Shown: positions 39,701 through 54,700 of the stretch, in pieces
How positions within the stretch are numbered: the first letter of the stretch is position 1
Layout: every line of letters begins with the position of its first letter
Assembly (NCBI RefSeq): GCF_905475395.1
Contig: NC_058339.1
Coordinates: 39,069,172 to 39,133,171 of the forward strand
Direction of reading: 5' to 3'
Source of the DNA: Chrysoperla carnea
Taxonomy: Eukaryota; Arthropoda; Insecta; Neuroptera; Chrysopidae
Length of the DNA: 64,000 bases
Notes under the pieces: model-generated
The model's database searches: none
What the model saw: the letters and a program-made list of their open reading frames with translations, nothing else
What the model was told of the DNA's origin: nothing
Position numbers and translations under genes: made by a program

Positions 39701-42700
39701 AGTTCCACTTACTTCCGACGGAGTGTGCTAGTGTCGTTCAGGGTCAAAATTCATTCAAATCGACATAATATTGCAAAAAATTGCGAAGTTAGAAAAAATG
39801 ATAAATTTTTAAAATATTGATCTCGGAAACTATTGGATCTACAGAGTGGGTTTTTCGATTTTTGACAAAGTTGCGTTCGACGGTCGAGGTCACAAACTTG
39901 GATTATTCATTGGGGCAACATCTTGACTAAGTCTACTAAAAAGCAGAACTACCGAATTTGACGTTAGCTCTGATGTATAAAATTTCGTCGATAAATTTTG
40001 AAAGGCTTTATCTCGGAAACTATTGGGTCTACAGAGCTGATTCTATATTGTAGCAAACTTGGTATACCTTAAAAACCTTCTGAAAAGGATAACTAGCCCT
40101 TTAGGGTTATAATCGCCAAAATCCAAAACTTTCACGGATTTTTCGATTTTTGACAAAGTTGCGTTCAGCGCTTGAGGACACAAACTTGGATTATTTATTA
40201 GACCAACATCATAAACAAGTCTACAAAAAATCGGAACTACCGGATTTGATGCAGACTATCCCGTACTTTCAAACGTCAAGGTTACTGTATTTAATATAAA
40301 AAAAGTCAAAAAATTACACAGAAGCAAGGAATCCGGTCCCGGGTCCTCTAGATATCCGGTCTTGGACGATTTAGAGGACTTTGATATATAAAGTACACAA
40401 AAAATTTGAAATAAATGTAAAAAGTTTAGTTTCATAATAAAAATATGATTGATTATGCGGTTAAAATTGAAGCAGAATTGATTTTCAAATTTCCAAAAAC
40501 TTCAAAAATTGTTTAATGACTGATACTGTGGATCAAATAAAAATTATTCCAATAATATTTGGTTCAACTTTTTATCAGTAGATGCTTTAATTTTTTATTT
40601 TTCACAGTTTATATAATTTATTTACTTATTTTGCCAATTCTGTTGTAAATGTCACATTATAATACTAGACATGATCCATGAAACACAACTTTAAATGAAC
40701 GGTGTGGGTGAGTAAACAAAACGATAGAAAAAATAAAGACAAGTATATTGATTATAAAACAATAAAATAAACTATATGTAAAGAATTATAAGAAATAAAT
40801 AAATAAATATGAAGAATTTATATACCTATAAGTCCTAATAATACCTATGTGTGTACACCTGAAATGAACAAAAGTTCAACTAATCTGAACTTAATTAATT
40901 TGAGACCAAAGTTTTTTGGATTCATGCAAGAAATTTGGTTATTTGTTTCAGTCGTCATCAAATGATTGGAGAGAACAAATGATAACTACTGTAGGGAATG
41001 GGATGAGGAAGAAGAATCGATAGAACTTACATATCGAAATCGATATTCCTGCACTAGATAGTTGGTGTTTTAAAACATTGAGGTATAGTTGCCTAAATGA
41101 TCTGGAAGAGGCAGAAGAAATATCGCAAAAATGAGCTTTGCTAATATATATTTAAATATACAAATATAACTCCCCGAGAAGTAAAGCGAATTTAATTGCT
41201 CGAAATCGATTTTTATATTTTGCAGATACACGAATCGTATAAAAAATGCCTCTAAATAACTAACTGTTCAACGTGAATAAAACACTTTGGATGAGTAATG
41301 CCTTTTGTCATACTTAAACATAGAATTGTACTCGGGGAGTTCAATTTGTGAAAGTCAGTCACCTGCGAACGCTCGAGGGTATATATGAAAATGTAAAGAT
41401 GGGAATTTAATTTAATTTAAAGATGGAAATCAAGAGAAGTAAAGTCAGTAAATATTGAAGCATCTGTAACTCTGATAAGCGCTGCCCGGCTGCCGTATAG
41501 ATCTAGTTCTCATTCAAAAATTGTCTAAACTGCTGGATTAATGCCCGGGAATCGACCAGGCGATCGTGATAAACGCACACTAGCAGAGATAAAGAGAGTT
41601 TTGAGTTTCCAGTTACAGAAATGTACTGAGATATAAGGGTTGGACAAATTTTATATCATGTATATATGAAACATATCAAAATATACTAAGTTTAATTCCA
41701 AGTTTGTAACGCTTAAAAATATTGATGCGACGAACAAAATTTTGGTATAGGTGTCCATAAAATCACTTAATTTGTCCATTGCCTGTCCGTCTTTCTACCT
41801 GTCCGCCTGTCTGTCCGACAACACGATAACTGAAAAACGCAAAAAGATATCAAGCAGAAATTTTTAGAGCGTGTTCAGGACGTAAAAAGTGAGATCGAGT
41901 TCGTAAATGAGCAACATAGGTCAAGTGGGTCTCGGTAAACGGTTGTAAACGGTTAAAGGGGGTATCTTGTAAACGGTTAGAGATAGAACAAAAGTTTAAA
42001 TGTAAAAAATGTTCCTTATAAAAAATAAACAACTTTTGTTTGAAACATTTTTTCGCAAATATCATTGTTTACCCGTGAGGGTGCAAATTAAGTTAAGAAA
42101 GATACCTGTACCTCAGGTACCTGTATACTGAGGAAGTGAGAGGAAAGGTACTCTTATAACTTTGTGTGTAATAGTGGCTATCTTTTTTTACTTACATTAC
42201 GTAAAAAAATAAACCGTTGCATAATCAACACTTTCTATACATGGTATTTCAACAATTAAGTCAATGTTTGTTTTCACTTGTTTTAATGATTATTCACATT
42301 TTTCCATGAGTATGAATGGACTTATGGTAAAGTTGAGAGCAGTTTTGCTTCAGATTTTTTTAAATTCTAGTATATTGAATTTTTTGATCGAATATGTACA
42401 TTAAGTATAGGTACATTTATTGTTATTATTGGGTATTATTATTATATTATAATATGACCTGTTATATTTAATCTGTGGTCTATACTATTACCTATATAAA
42501 GTGTTGTATAATGTATGTACATATATACCTATATACGTTCGTCGTGTGAGGTCTACTTTATAAAATACATTTATATATTATATTATTATTATACGATATA
42601 CAGTAAACCAAAACTGAACGAGCAAGCGAGCGCCATGCCACTAATATAAAAAGGATTTTATAATAGGATTAGAATAATAATATTATTATCAACATAATGC

Positions 42701-45700
42701 AGGACAATTATTATCCTCTTGTTAATAAAACTTTTTTTTATTTTTTTATTTTATATATACAGGAGGTTTATATTCTTAATTAACTAATTATAAAAAACAA
42801 AAAAAAATATATATATTTTTAATGGGAAGAAGTTCTTTTTTGGGATTTTATTATTTGTTTTGTTTGTTTTAATAGAATGGCCTAGGAGAATGCCTTAGTG
42901 TTTCAAAATCTTTAAGGTATTATTAAAAGTTTAGAGAGATGAAATTTTAAATATTCTTGATGGAAATATATAATTTTTTTAATATGAGAAAATTGTAATA
43001 ATATTTTCAGTATACTAATGGTACGACCTAGGAACGACACGACAAATTTTATTTTAAGACGGCTCGATATTGGATATTTCTATTTCTATTGAAATTAGGC
43101 TGGAATTAAGTACACCTGACACCTGAATAATGCAATTTAAAGCGTGACAGAAATTGGGTGACTCGACCAGCACTCATTCTTGCGTTAATTAAACGCAACC
43201 GCTCTCAGATACAAGAGATGTCAGCTCACGCACCATTAAGTTTTAATCAATGGAATGTAATCATGTAATTTTTATACCATGTATATATGAAATATATTCA
43301 AGGTATATTAAGTTTAGTACCACGTTTGTAACGCTTAAAAATGTTGATACTTCGAACCAAATTTTGGCATAGGTGTTCATAAAATCACCTAATTAGTTCA
43401 TTTCCGGTTGTCTGAACGCCCGTCGAAACGAAAACTCAAAAACGAAAAAAATATCAAGCTGAAATTTTTATAGCGTGCTTAGGACGTAAGAAGTGAGTTG
43501 GAGTTCGTAAATGAGGTAATTAATTTAATAATACTCAAGTTCTTAAGAAATAAATCATACAATATTCACAGCTCAGTAATAAAAACCCCTCTCCAAAAAA
43601 TATTCTGGATTTGCGTTTATAGTAAATGATAGGTAGGATAGATAAGATCAATTGTCATTATTCTTTAGGTGTAAAACGCAGCTAGCGCCAGTGGTAGCAG
43701 CTAAAATAATTGATATTTATTAAAAACATAGACAATATTATTACGTAAGAGATGGAACATTTGTGTAGAAAAATAGCACGTCGATTAGTGATGAGTAAAA
43801 CCGATCTAGATTTTGGTTTTATTCATTGCTCTCGAAAATGAAGATTTTTCCGCAAATATAGGTCTCAATCTTGTACTTTCTTTAAAATCGGGCATATGAT
43901 TTTACTCATAACTAACAGTATTATTATCTAACATTTGTATATAATCACTTGAAATTTGTGATATCACGTAATCGGTTTAAGGTAACTTTTGTTTAATATC
44001 CGAATAAAAATTAAAATAATATTGTAAGTATTCGGCTGATTACTTACCCCATTCTGTCGTTTTCAATCCAAAATGATTCAACATTGAATATAATAAATAA
44101 CACATGAAACAGAAAAAAAAAAGAATTAAAAATTATAACAACAAAAATTACAAAATATTGATCCTAGGATTCCAGAAAAAAAAATTTGTTTCCATGGAGT
44201 AATGAATTTTTTCAAATAACAAATAAGGTATACTAAAATTTGTGATGTAATAACTTAGCAATAAATATAAAATGTTTTATATTCACTAGGACTAGAGTTG
44301 TTTAAGGGAGAGCTAAGAAAATGTCACCATTTTCAGCCAAATTTTTTTGGTATCTACGGTATCAAACGTAGACTTAAGCCTGACGTTAACGTCAGGATGC
44401 GCATATGGCCTTGGTTTGCCAGAAACAATCGTAATTGTTGCCATGAAGATTAAAAATATCTCACGATGATAACAGTTACATTTGTAATATTTACAACACC
44501 AGTAAAGATTTATTTTTTACGAGAAGTTTCAAATGTAAATCGTATAAAAAAAAGTGTTATGTGTAAATTACGATTTATTTTTTATATAAATGTACAAGGG
44601 AAACTGTTGAAAAACAAAATAAAAAAAAAAGATGAAAGATTTGTATGAAATGATGAGAAAATCCCTAGATTATTGTTTAACATCCATGAAAATTGTACAT
44701 AAAAATTCACTTTCATATAATACAAAAGTTTTTATTCTGTATCCTAAAAAACTAGTTAATCTTTGTTAAAGAGTTCAAAATCTGTTATAGTTCATTTCAA
44801 AAGAAGAGGATAATGGTCATACATTTAACAAAAATTGTATACGAAAATGTATTTTTCCTAAAAAATATTAGGTAAATGAACCAAATCAAGGTGTTCAAAG
44901 TGAATTATTTTTTTTAATGGACGGACTTTAAGGTCTTTGGACTCCTTTTCTCCAGGAAAAAATTTCGATGACACTTCCCCTCTGTCGGGAATAACTCCCT
45001 AAAGCGGGGACATCAAACGAACAAAATTTTAAATAAAGTCATTTTAGCAGTTGGAAATTAAGGTCTCTTGAAGTTGGAAAATGTGAGAAATTCAATTACG
45101 GTAGCCAGAAAATGTAATTATAAATAAAATACCGAATTTTTATACTTTTTTTTTGATTCAACGATATCGAAAACCAAATGGTTAAATAATATTTTCTCAT
45201 TTTTCCTTTTTTCTCATTGTCTTGTTCATGTAACGTCTAATCATAATGGTATTATCGGCATTGTGACATTAGGTATAGCGTTCATTAAAATATTAAGTGA
45301 ATTCAATTTTACATCAAAACTTACCGTACGTGCATTAACATCTGCGTGATAGGTGCCAGCCAATAGTTTCACAATGTTTTCATTTCCATGTTTTGCAGCC
45401 CAATGTAATGCAGTCTAGAATTAAAAATAATAAAATTTAATTTAATTTTTTTTTTATCAATTTAACATATTCTTAACTAATCTGTTTTTATTTAAAATTT
45501 AAATAATTATTATGAAATCTTTTTATTCTAAAACCGAAACCAAAATAAAGATAGCTGAAATAATACGCGAGTAAAATTTTACATTAAAATCGCAACAACG
45601 TGATGTAAAGCTTCTTTATTGGTATATTGTTTGGACCCATCAGGGGAGTGTGCAAGCAAAAAAAGTTATGTTACCTGCATAATCCGTGAAAAACTACAAA

Positions 45701-48700
45701 AATTTCGGACTTTTTTCAGTTCAATTCAAAACTATCAGCTTTTGACATTAGTTGCTACTATCATTTTGAGAGTATATTAAATTTGAAACAATTGACGCTA
45801 ACTCACAGCTCCATATGTCTAATAGTTTTTGAGATATAATGATTCAAAAATGTTAAAATTTTCAGTTTTGCTTATGTTGAACCGTTAGAGATAGAACAAA
45901 AGTTTAAATTTAAAAAATGTTTTTATAAAAAAATTAACAACTTTCCTTTGAAACAATTATAGGGGAGCGTAAAGGCGGCTTACAGTATATCCCAGAAAAA
46001 TGCGAAAATTTATTTTTCAAAATATGCTGTAATTTAAAAAAGACAAACAATTGTATCTGATGGGCAATGCCAACCAAAAAAATTATAAGTCAAAAATTCC
46101 TAAGAAGAGAATTGGTGGTGAAAACGGTTTCATATTGGTGGCTCGTGGTCTTACTCGGATTGGGTATGACCTGCCGGGCCTGGAGCGCGCTCTCTACATG
46201 CTTTCTCATCATAATTAGGTACTGTTTCTTACAAAATATTGATTATAAATTTAAGAAGAATAATGAGCACTAAACGCTTTTTTACATTCTATTAAAAATT
46301 TGTTGATACTTTTTAGTCCACACTTTTTTTAAAAATAAAACTAAGTTGGATGAACATTATTTAAACAGAAATAGTTATTATAAGAAGAATATGTTTAAGC
46401 GGATAAAACTCGCTAAACAAAAGCTAGCTATAAAAAAAACAATTTAAGCAATTATCACGTATGTAAACAAAGCGATGCAGTTACAGCTAAGTATTATAAC
46501 AAGTCGTTGTGTTTATGACCACAGTAGATCAGACTATTAATTTTCTGATTATGTTAATTTTTATATTCAATCCGAAACGATTAGAACTTATACTTTGATC
46601 TAATTTTACAGCCAATCAATTTTAAGCTTGCTATGTGGTAAATCGCATTTTTGGTTCGAGTCGTCAGAGGTCACCAAAGTTGCGCACTCCCGAACGAAAC
46701 GCATACAGAGTTATTTTAAAGCAGCTTATGCGCCTCTAAAACATTAATAACGCTATTTGATAGTAAAATATCCATGTATATGTTGCTGTTATGGAATTAA
46801 GTTTCAAATTTTGCGCGAACTTTCCAGTAGATTGTTTAATATGTGACTTACGCAAAAAATTATTACGCACAGGACATTTTTTCTAGACAATTTTATTCTC
46901 TACAAAAGTTCTCTCAGCACTTTTTTCGCTAAGAGAAGAGATATCAAGCTAAAATTTTTATAGCGTGCTTAGGGTGTAAAAAATGAGATCAAGGGCCTAA
47001 ATGAACAACATAGGCTAATTAGGTCCGTAGGATCCAAGAAGAATCTTGTAGATCGTTAAGAGGTGGAACAAAATTTTAAATGTAAAAAATGTTCCTTTAA
47101 AAAAATAAACAACTTTTGTTTTAAACATTTCGTTTACTTCCGAGGGTGAAAATTAGGCGCAAATTATATAGTACGTGTTAATGAAAGATTGCGTAATCAA
47201 AACTGTCTATACATGATATTTCAACAATTAGCTCAGTTAATTATTTGTTTTCACTTGTTTATTTTTTTATTAAGGTATTGGATATTCTCTGGATGAAAAT
47301 AAGAACTTTCTATCACAGTTAGTTTTAAAAAAAGATAATAAATATAAAGATTCCATTAAATTATTATAGCATAGTTTTCTTCTCTCTAAACAAATAATTT
47401 TTGTTGTAATATTTTTTTTTTTGTTCAATGTGGAGAAGATATATATAAAAGATAATTATATGCATGCAGATTGAATACTGATATGGGTGTTGAATATCCG
47501 CCGATAATGTTAAAAATACCAATCTGACTCTGACTCTTAGTATACTCTTATTGTTGTCTATTGCCGCGACATTTATAAATTGTGTTCACTGTTTAGTGTA
47601 TTTTTTTTTATATATCATCAGAAATATTTTTTTCAAATAAATTCACAAATGGAATTCAATTTTGTTTACCAATTGTTGTTGTGAATAAAATAAAAACAAT
47701 TAGAAAATTCTCTCTTTTCCCTTGTAAATTTGTTTATTTGATGTTTTTTCAACATATTTGAAATTTGTGTTTTAGCCGACTTAAAACACACTTAAATAAT
47801 ATTCCTGAATAGTAAATATCTAAGGCTTAAGTGATTATTCTTAATGAATCATCCCTATATATTATAATTGTGAAAGTAAGCATGTTTGTTAGCTTGTTTG
47901 TTTGTTTGTTTGTTAGTTTGTTACGCTAAAACAAGCGAATGATTTTTAATGAAACTGTTCAGCAATATAGCTGATATATCAGAATAACACATGAACTATA
48001 ATTTATAAAGATATATTAAAAAAATAAATAAAAAAAATTTAATTTAATTTGACATTTACCATTTTTTAAATTTTTACAGAAATCTTTAATTTATGGTTCA
48101 AAATGATGATTATAGATGGAGCAGATAAATGTTTTTTTTTTTTTTTAACATTTTTAAAAGCACTAGACTAAAAACCAACATTTATTACGACTTTTTCATA
48201 TATCACCATGTAAAAAGGGCTGATTTTAATAATTAATTTATCGTAAACCGTACAGATAATCTTGAAATTTATACAGAAGATGTATTAAATACTCATTAAT
48301 TGACACACAAAATTTCAGTTTTTTGGTAGCACTTTCGTTTTGGTATCGAAATCTCTTAAATAAAAATAAAAGTTATTTCTTTGGTGGTTGATAAGAATTC
48401 GAAGTAAATAAAATCGATTAATTATCAATTGTCCTTCGAACTATCTCTCGAATATCTATCGAAAAACACGAGTTTTAGTTTTGTCTTGTCTATCCTTGAC
48501 TTATTGTCGAAGCGTTTCGTTTCTCTGGGAAATGGGAATTCAGCTGGACGATTTTTTAATAGCAATATAAATTTTGCACTTGTTACAAAAAAGATAATAA
48601 AAAGGTGAACGAATTTATGATTATTTACATTTACGTCTCGATGATTTCCTGTTTATTTTGTAAAATCACAAAATATTCACTCATTTGTCAGAATATAAAT

Positions 48701-51700
48701 AGGTAAGTATACCTTTGATTCAAATCTCGTTAAGAATCTTTAAACAAAAGTATCAATTAAAACAAGAAAACGTTGTAATTAGTTGTGAGGCCTATCAATT
48801 AAACATATCAGCATATTTATCATATACATACAAGTACCTATATAAAAATACTTGTGAGTAAAAGAGCTCTATCATTTAAGTCATAGTTCTCCTTCATTTG
48901 ATGCTTCTTATTATTTAATGTTTTCTACTGACATGAGATTGTTGTCTTTTCATGTTTTTGAACAAATAAATATTTATATTCAAAGGTTGAAAGAGGGTCA
49001 GAGTGTCGAAACTGTTAAAAGGCACTTCCTTAATATTAACTCAACCTTTTAGTTCAGGGGTAGCATTGCGGGTGCGCAAATCCTTGAAAATCACGAAAAG
49101 TTTTTTCCTCATGTAAATGGTAAGACGGCGACTGAGAAGTTGACACCCCAAAAAAGAACTTCTTTGACAATTGCCATGCAGATTTTTAACCCTATGTTCA
49201 ATTTGAAGGGTTTCAGATGTTCGTAAATCTCGTGTGTACGCGCGGAGAAGTTGTTGATATCCTCTTGATTGTACCTCAATTTAAAGAGGCTGCTGAGAAA
49301 CATTCAAAACATCGAAAAAAGCAGTTTTTCCCCAGAGAATTTCACCTTCCTCGAAATAGTGAAACCAACTGCCTTTAACATTATTCTGACTACTAAAAAA
49401 AAATAACTTTTAACAAAAAGGAAACCGACTTCAAAAGAAAAACTTTTCCAAAACAAATTAATATGCTAAAAAGTAAAAAAATTATTGTTATTTTTGAAGT
49501 CGGTGTCAGCCAAGCTAATGTTGCAAACTGTTCTGCCAGAGTTGGTTCCTTGGCTGACAACGACTCTAAAAATAACAATAATTTTTTTACTTTTTAGTGC
49601 ATATTAATTTGTTTTGGAAAAGTTTTTCTTTTGAAGTTGATTTTCTTTTTGGTAAAAGTTTTTTTTATTTTGTGATTTTTAGTGAATCTGAAGTACACTT
49701 ACTAATTGGTCACTAAAAAAAGGAATCATCGAAATCGGTTGACGTGATATTGAGTAATTCGTCCTCTTGTCATGCATACTTAATGCAAATTCAAGACTTT
49801 TGTGGTTTTCTCATGGATGCCGTTGTCAGAATTGTGCCATTAATAAAGAATCATCAAAATCGGTTCACCCAGTCGAAAGTTCTGAGGTAACACACATTGA
49901 AAAAAATAACAGGCGAATAGATAACCTCCTCCTTTTCGTTTGAAGTCGGTTAACAAATCTACACATCGAATTTCATCTCATTTGAAATAATAGAGATTCC
50001 TAAATATAGTGGAAAAAAATTTATATATTTTATGAATTCATAAATTGTGTTCTAAGGGTCATGAAAGAAATTTATAACACACAACCGCTCTTCTGTATTG
50101 ACCTTCGATACAGTGCATAAGTCTATATTTTCGGAAGAAATATGATTAAAAAAAAATATAATCTTTTTCGTTATAAATGCAAAAAAAAGGAGGAAGAAAA
50201 ATAAAATGAAACAATAATAAAGTCTTAAACAAGTATGTATACATGAGTGTAGTAGACCAAAGAAATATTAGAATATGACTACCAGATTATTTATATTAGA
50301 TTAACACGAAATATGTCAAATGTTTAAAAAGAATAACGAGAAGATTATAACTTATTTTTACCTTCAAAGAATTAGTTGAAGGTAAATATTAAATAACTCA
50401 TAGTACTTTCATAGCTAGTCAAATGAGTCATCGGCAGGTGACTATAGGTCTAGTGAGGGGAAGTTTTTAAAGCTCATTTTAACATGGATAGACAGAAATT
50501 GGAGAATATATTGTCAAATCGTATTTATGAAAATTACTAGCTTAAAATTGATAAGTATCCGTTGAGGATGTTCACATAACGAAATGAAAAGAGAATACAA
50601 AAACCACTTTGGTCTATACTCGAAAGAACGATTTTTGCATTTGTTATTCTTAATTTTCGTAGAAAAAATAGTTCTTAGATGCGATCTTAAAAATGGCATC
50701 TTCAATGTGAAAGAAAAAGATAATGTCCACGTTTACAAGCAAGATAATTACCTAACTGTCCTGAATTCAACGAAAAAACGCAAATTTTTTGTCAAACTCT
50801 GAAGTTAAAATGGAACATAGTTTCTGACAAATAGTCTCCTTGAATCTTTTAAATGGTCATTATTTTGATAGAATTGTATATATTTTATCTTATGTTGCAT
50901 TGCGAAGGTATTTCATGAATTATAGCTTTAACATAATAATTTATAGCATAATTCACCATCAAAATTTAAAAAATATATTTTTTTAAATTTGTGTCCCCAC
51001 TACCGTGTTCATACATCCTTAATTAGTCGGGCACAACGGTTTTTTTTTGTTTTCAATAATTTATTAAGGTTTTAATTTTAATTTTAATAGTTTAGACCTT
51101 TTTTAATAGGTCATTTATTTATTCAAATAATCGGACACCCCCTAAATATCTAGTACAAATTAGGTGAGAAAATTACGTAGGAATCATCGAAAGATGATGA
51201 AATTGACAGCGACAGGTGTCAAGGCCAACTCAAGTTAGTGTTAATGCATCAACCTAGATTGCTCTGCCGATTGACCTCATAAAATGTCCGAGCAGTGGTT
51301 GTAAGAAAAACTGCGTCCGACGGAAGACTAAAAAAGTAAAATAGTTGATTGTACAAGTGTGGGATGCTTTGTGTTGAAATACTACCACGCAATTTGTACG
51401 CAATAAATTTATAAAGACACCTAATTCCAGTAAAAAAATTTAATTAAAATTGTCACTTAATTAAAGTAACCATATAATTATATTTATTTATTGCTTAAAT
51501 ATCATATTAATTATGATTAGAATATAATTAGTTATTAAATTAATAATCATATGTGTAATAAATTTATTAATAGTATATATGTCCTAAAGCTAGTCATTCA
51601 TGATATAGTGATTTTCGAATGTAAATTACCTATAGCTATATATTATTACATTAGAGCAGTTAACAGAACCCGTTAATTCTAATCTATCCATGTTAACCTA

Positions 51701-54700
51701 TATAATAATATACCTACACAAATATACTAATTAATTAATTAATTTAAGTAATCATTTTTGGAATTAAATATTGCATTGTTTCGTCATGGCGCAGTAAAGT
51801 TCTATGAAGTTTTGTTAACATTATTGGTGGAAATATTGAAGAAAATTGTTAGTTTTTATACCAAGTAATATAGAGGTAACGTTTTTCACTCGAAAATTCG
51901 ACGATGTAGATCTGATGAATCCACAATGAATCTTAACATTTTAAAGACTCTTGAATTCCAAAAATCGATTTCTTGTTGTTGCATAAATTGATTCCTTAAT
52001 ATGTGTAGAATATATTGCTAAATTTTTTTTTTAAAATTCGTAGTCGTTATAAAATATAGCAGTTTGAAGAAATAGATGTTCGTAAGTTTACATAAGTACT
52101 TGAAACTTTAAACTAATTTTATGAAAACTGTGTGTTTTAAACTTTCCTCCATCATATAGGTTATATTGGCTGTCCACGAAGGACACACTTAGGCTATAGA
52201 ACCCATTGAGATACCATATATGTGTTTTACTGATAATTTCATTTTTCATCTCCTCAATTACTTTGGCAGTCTGAGTGCACCTCTTTCGTGCATATACAGT
52301 CCATCATAACTATTAATTAAATTTATTTTCTTGTTGTGACTGCCGAAATCGAACCCACTACCCTAGGAATGCCGCGAACGGAATTGATTACGCTTTAACC
52401 ACTTGAACTACTAGGGCTGACTTCCTCCAGCATAGCTAGAGGACTGTTCAACCGGTTCACTTGCAATTTATACCGTAGACTCAGCATACGTAAACGCATG
52501 GAATGAACTAGAATCATCCAAAAACTGTGATTATTTCTGTTTTTGCGTAACGAAAAATTAAAAATAAATAATGACATTTGAACTTTTTTCAGTAGTCCGC
52601 CAAAAATCTAATTTTCAATATTTTCAACTGATTCTAATTCATTCCATGCATTTGGACTTTTAGATTAAATAACCGTTTTTTCTTTTCTTCAAATAAGCTA
52701 ATCAGTCGAAATCGTGGAAGAAGTTTCTATGCGGGTGTCTTCAGAGAGGTGCAACTTAAATTATAATGAAGATTTTAAGAAGTTTTACATAATCTTAAAA
52801 TAATAATAAATAAATGATAAAATCCTTAAAGATCTTTTCATTGTTCGTCAAAAATAATTCCCAAAAAATGCTTAAAAAACGGGCCGTCACACAGGCGGAC
52901 CCCCTTAATAACTCAAAAAATATCCATGAAAAGTTCATTCTACCTTCATCAAAAAATTTTCTGAATTGGCGCTTGGTATACAGAAATAAAAATATTTAGT
53001 TTTTTTATTTATAAAAATGAAAATCAGATATATTTGTTATAATATGTAAATTGAACAACATAATAAAAAAAATATTTTTTATAAATCCCGTATAATACTC
53101 AAAGTAAATTTTATATTAAATGTTATTATTACGAATAATTACATCACAATACCTCTGTGAATGTAACATAACAAAATCGTTACATCCAGTGGCTACAAAA
53201 CTCTTGTAAATATACATTTTAGTTATTGTTAACTATTTGTTTACAGTATAATAATGATAACAATATACAGTAGAATCTCGATAACTTAAACCTCGGTAAC
53301 ATAAAAACCTCTGTTACTTCAAAAAATACTATGTTCCCTTCCCATCAGAGCCCAAAACCTCTATAACTTAAAATACGCAACCTCTATAACTTAAATAAAT
53401 AATCTCTGTATAGGCCCTCAGTAACTACATAGAAACATGTACATACCTCTATATTAACTAGCGTACATAGAAACATGTACATACCTCTATATTAACCTTT
53501 ACCTAACATAGACACTTGATAACTTAAAACCTCTATAACTTAAAATATTTTGTGTTTCCCTTGGACTTTAACTTATCGAGATTCTACTGTATAATGCAAT
53601 TGTTTAATCTGGGCACTAAATTACTTGTACTTTAGTTACGTTTTGAAACTAAACAAGTGAAAACAAACAATTGACTGAGTTAATTGTTGAAATACCATGT
53701 AAAGACAGTGTTGATTACTCTGTCCCATTACACATATATACATGTCACATACATATAACTGATATTCCCATATAATACATACTATACAATTTGCGCATAA
53801 TTTGCGCTTTTACGGGTAAACAGTGATGTTAACGAAAAAATGTTTCAAAGAAAAGTTGTTTATTTTTTTATAAAGAAACTTTTATTCTATCTCTAACGCT
53901 TTACCAGATGACCCAATTGCTATATTGCTAGTTGCTCATTTACGAACTCGCCCTCACTTTTTATGTCCTAAGCACGCTATAAAAATTTCAGCTTGATATT
54001 GAGTAATCGTGATGACAGACGGACAGACGACAGACAGACAACCGGAAATTAACTAATTAGATGATTTTATGAACACGTATACCAAAATTTTGTTCATAGC
54101 ATTAATATTTATTTTAAGCGTTACAAACTTGGGTTTAAACTTAGTATACCTTGGTATATTTCATATACATGGTATAAAAATTCAGTATGAAGTTTTAAAT
54201 TTGTTGTGTGACATTTGTTTCAAATTTTTGTGTGCCTTATACAAGCCGTCAAAGTTGTTAAATTTTATCAACCTATTGTTAAATTTCGTCTCGGGTAAAG
54301 TAATAAGTAGTGTGCCCAAATTACAAAAATTGTTGACGCTATCGAATATCCAATAATATTGTAATAATAAATATGGTGATATGTTTATTTGGTACAACTC
54401 AATGAAAATATTTTTTGTGGATGATATTTATCTAAAAGATTTACGAGTTTTACGGTTTTTTGTTTTAAGTTTTGCGCTGCTATTTTACTTTGCAGGAATA
54501 TTTTTTTGGATTTTATTTTTTATTGGTATGTGTGCTGTGCCATATAGCGAATAAAGGGTATAGTATAGTCCTAGAGAGTTTAAAAGTAATATGTTTGGTA
54601 TGCCATCCATGTATACATATAGACTTCTTCTTCTTCGTTTAGCCATGCAGTCACAAAGATATTTTTGTAAATATCCTATAGTCGATAGATATAAAATGCC

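Noticed and set aside
54069-54397. Overlapping open frames of 95 and 71 aa
   Set aside because: The first starts inside repeat copy F and neither shows a domain.
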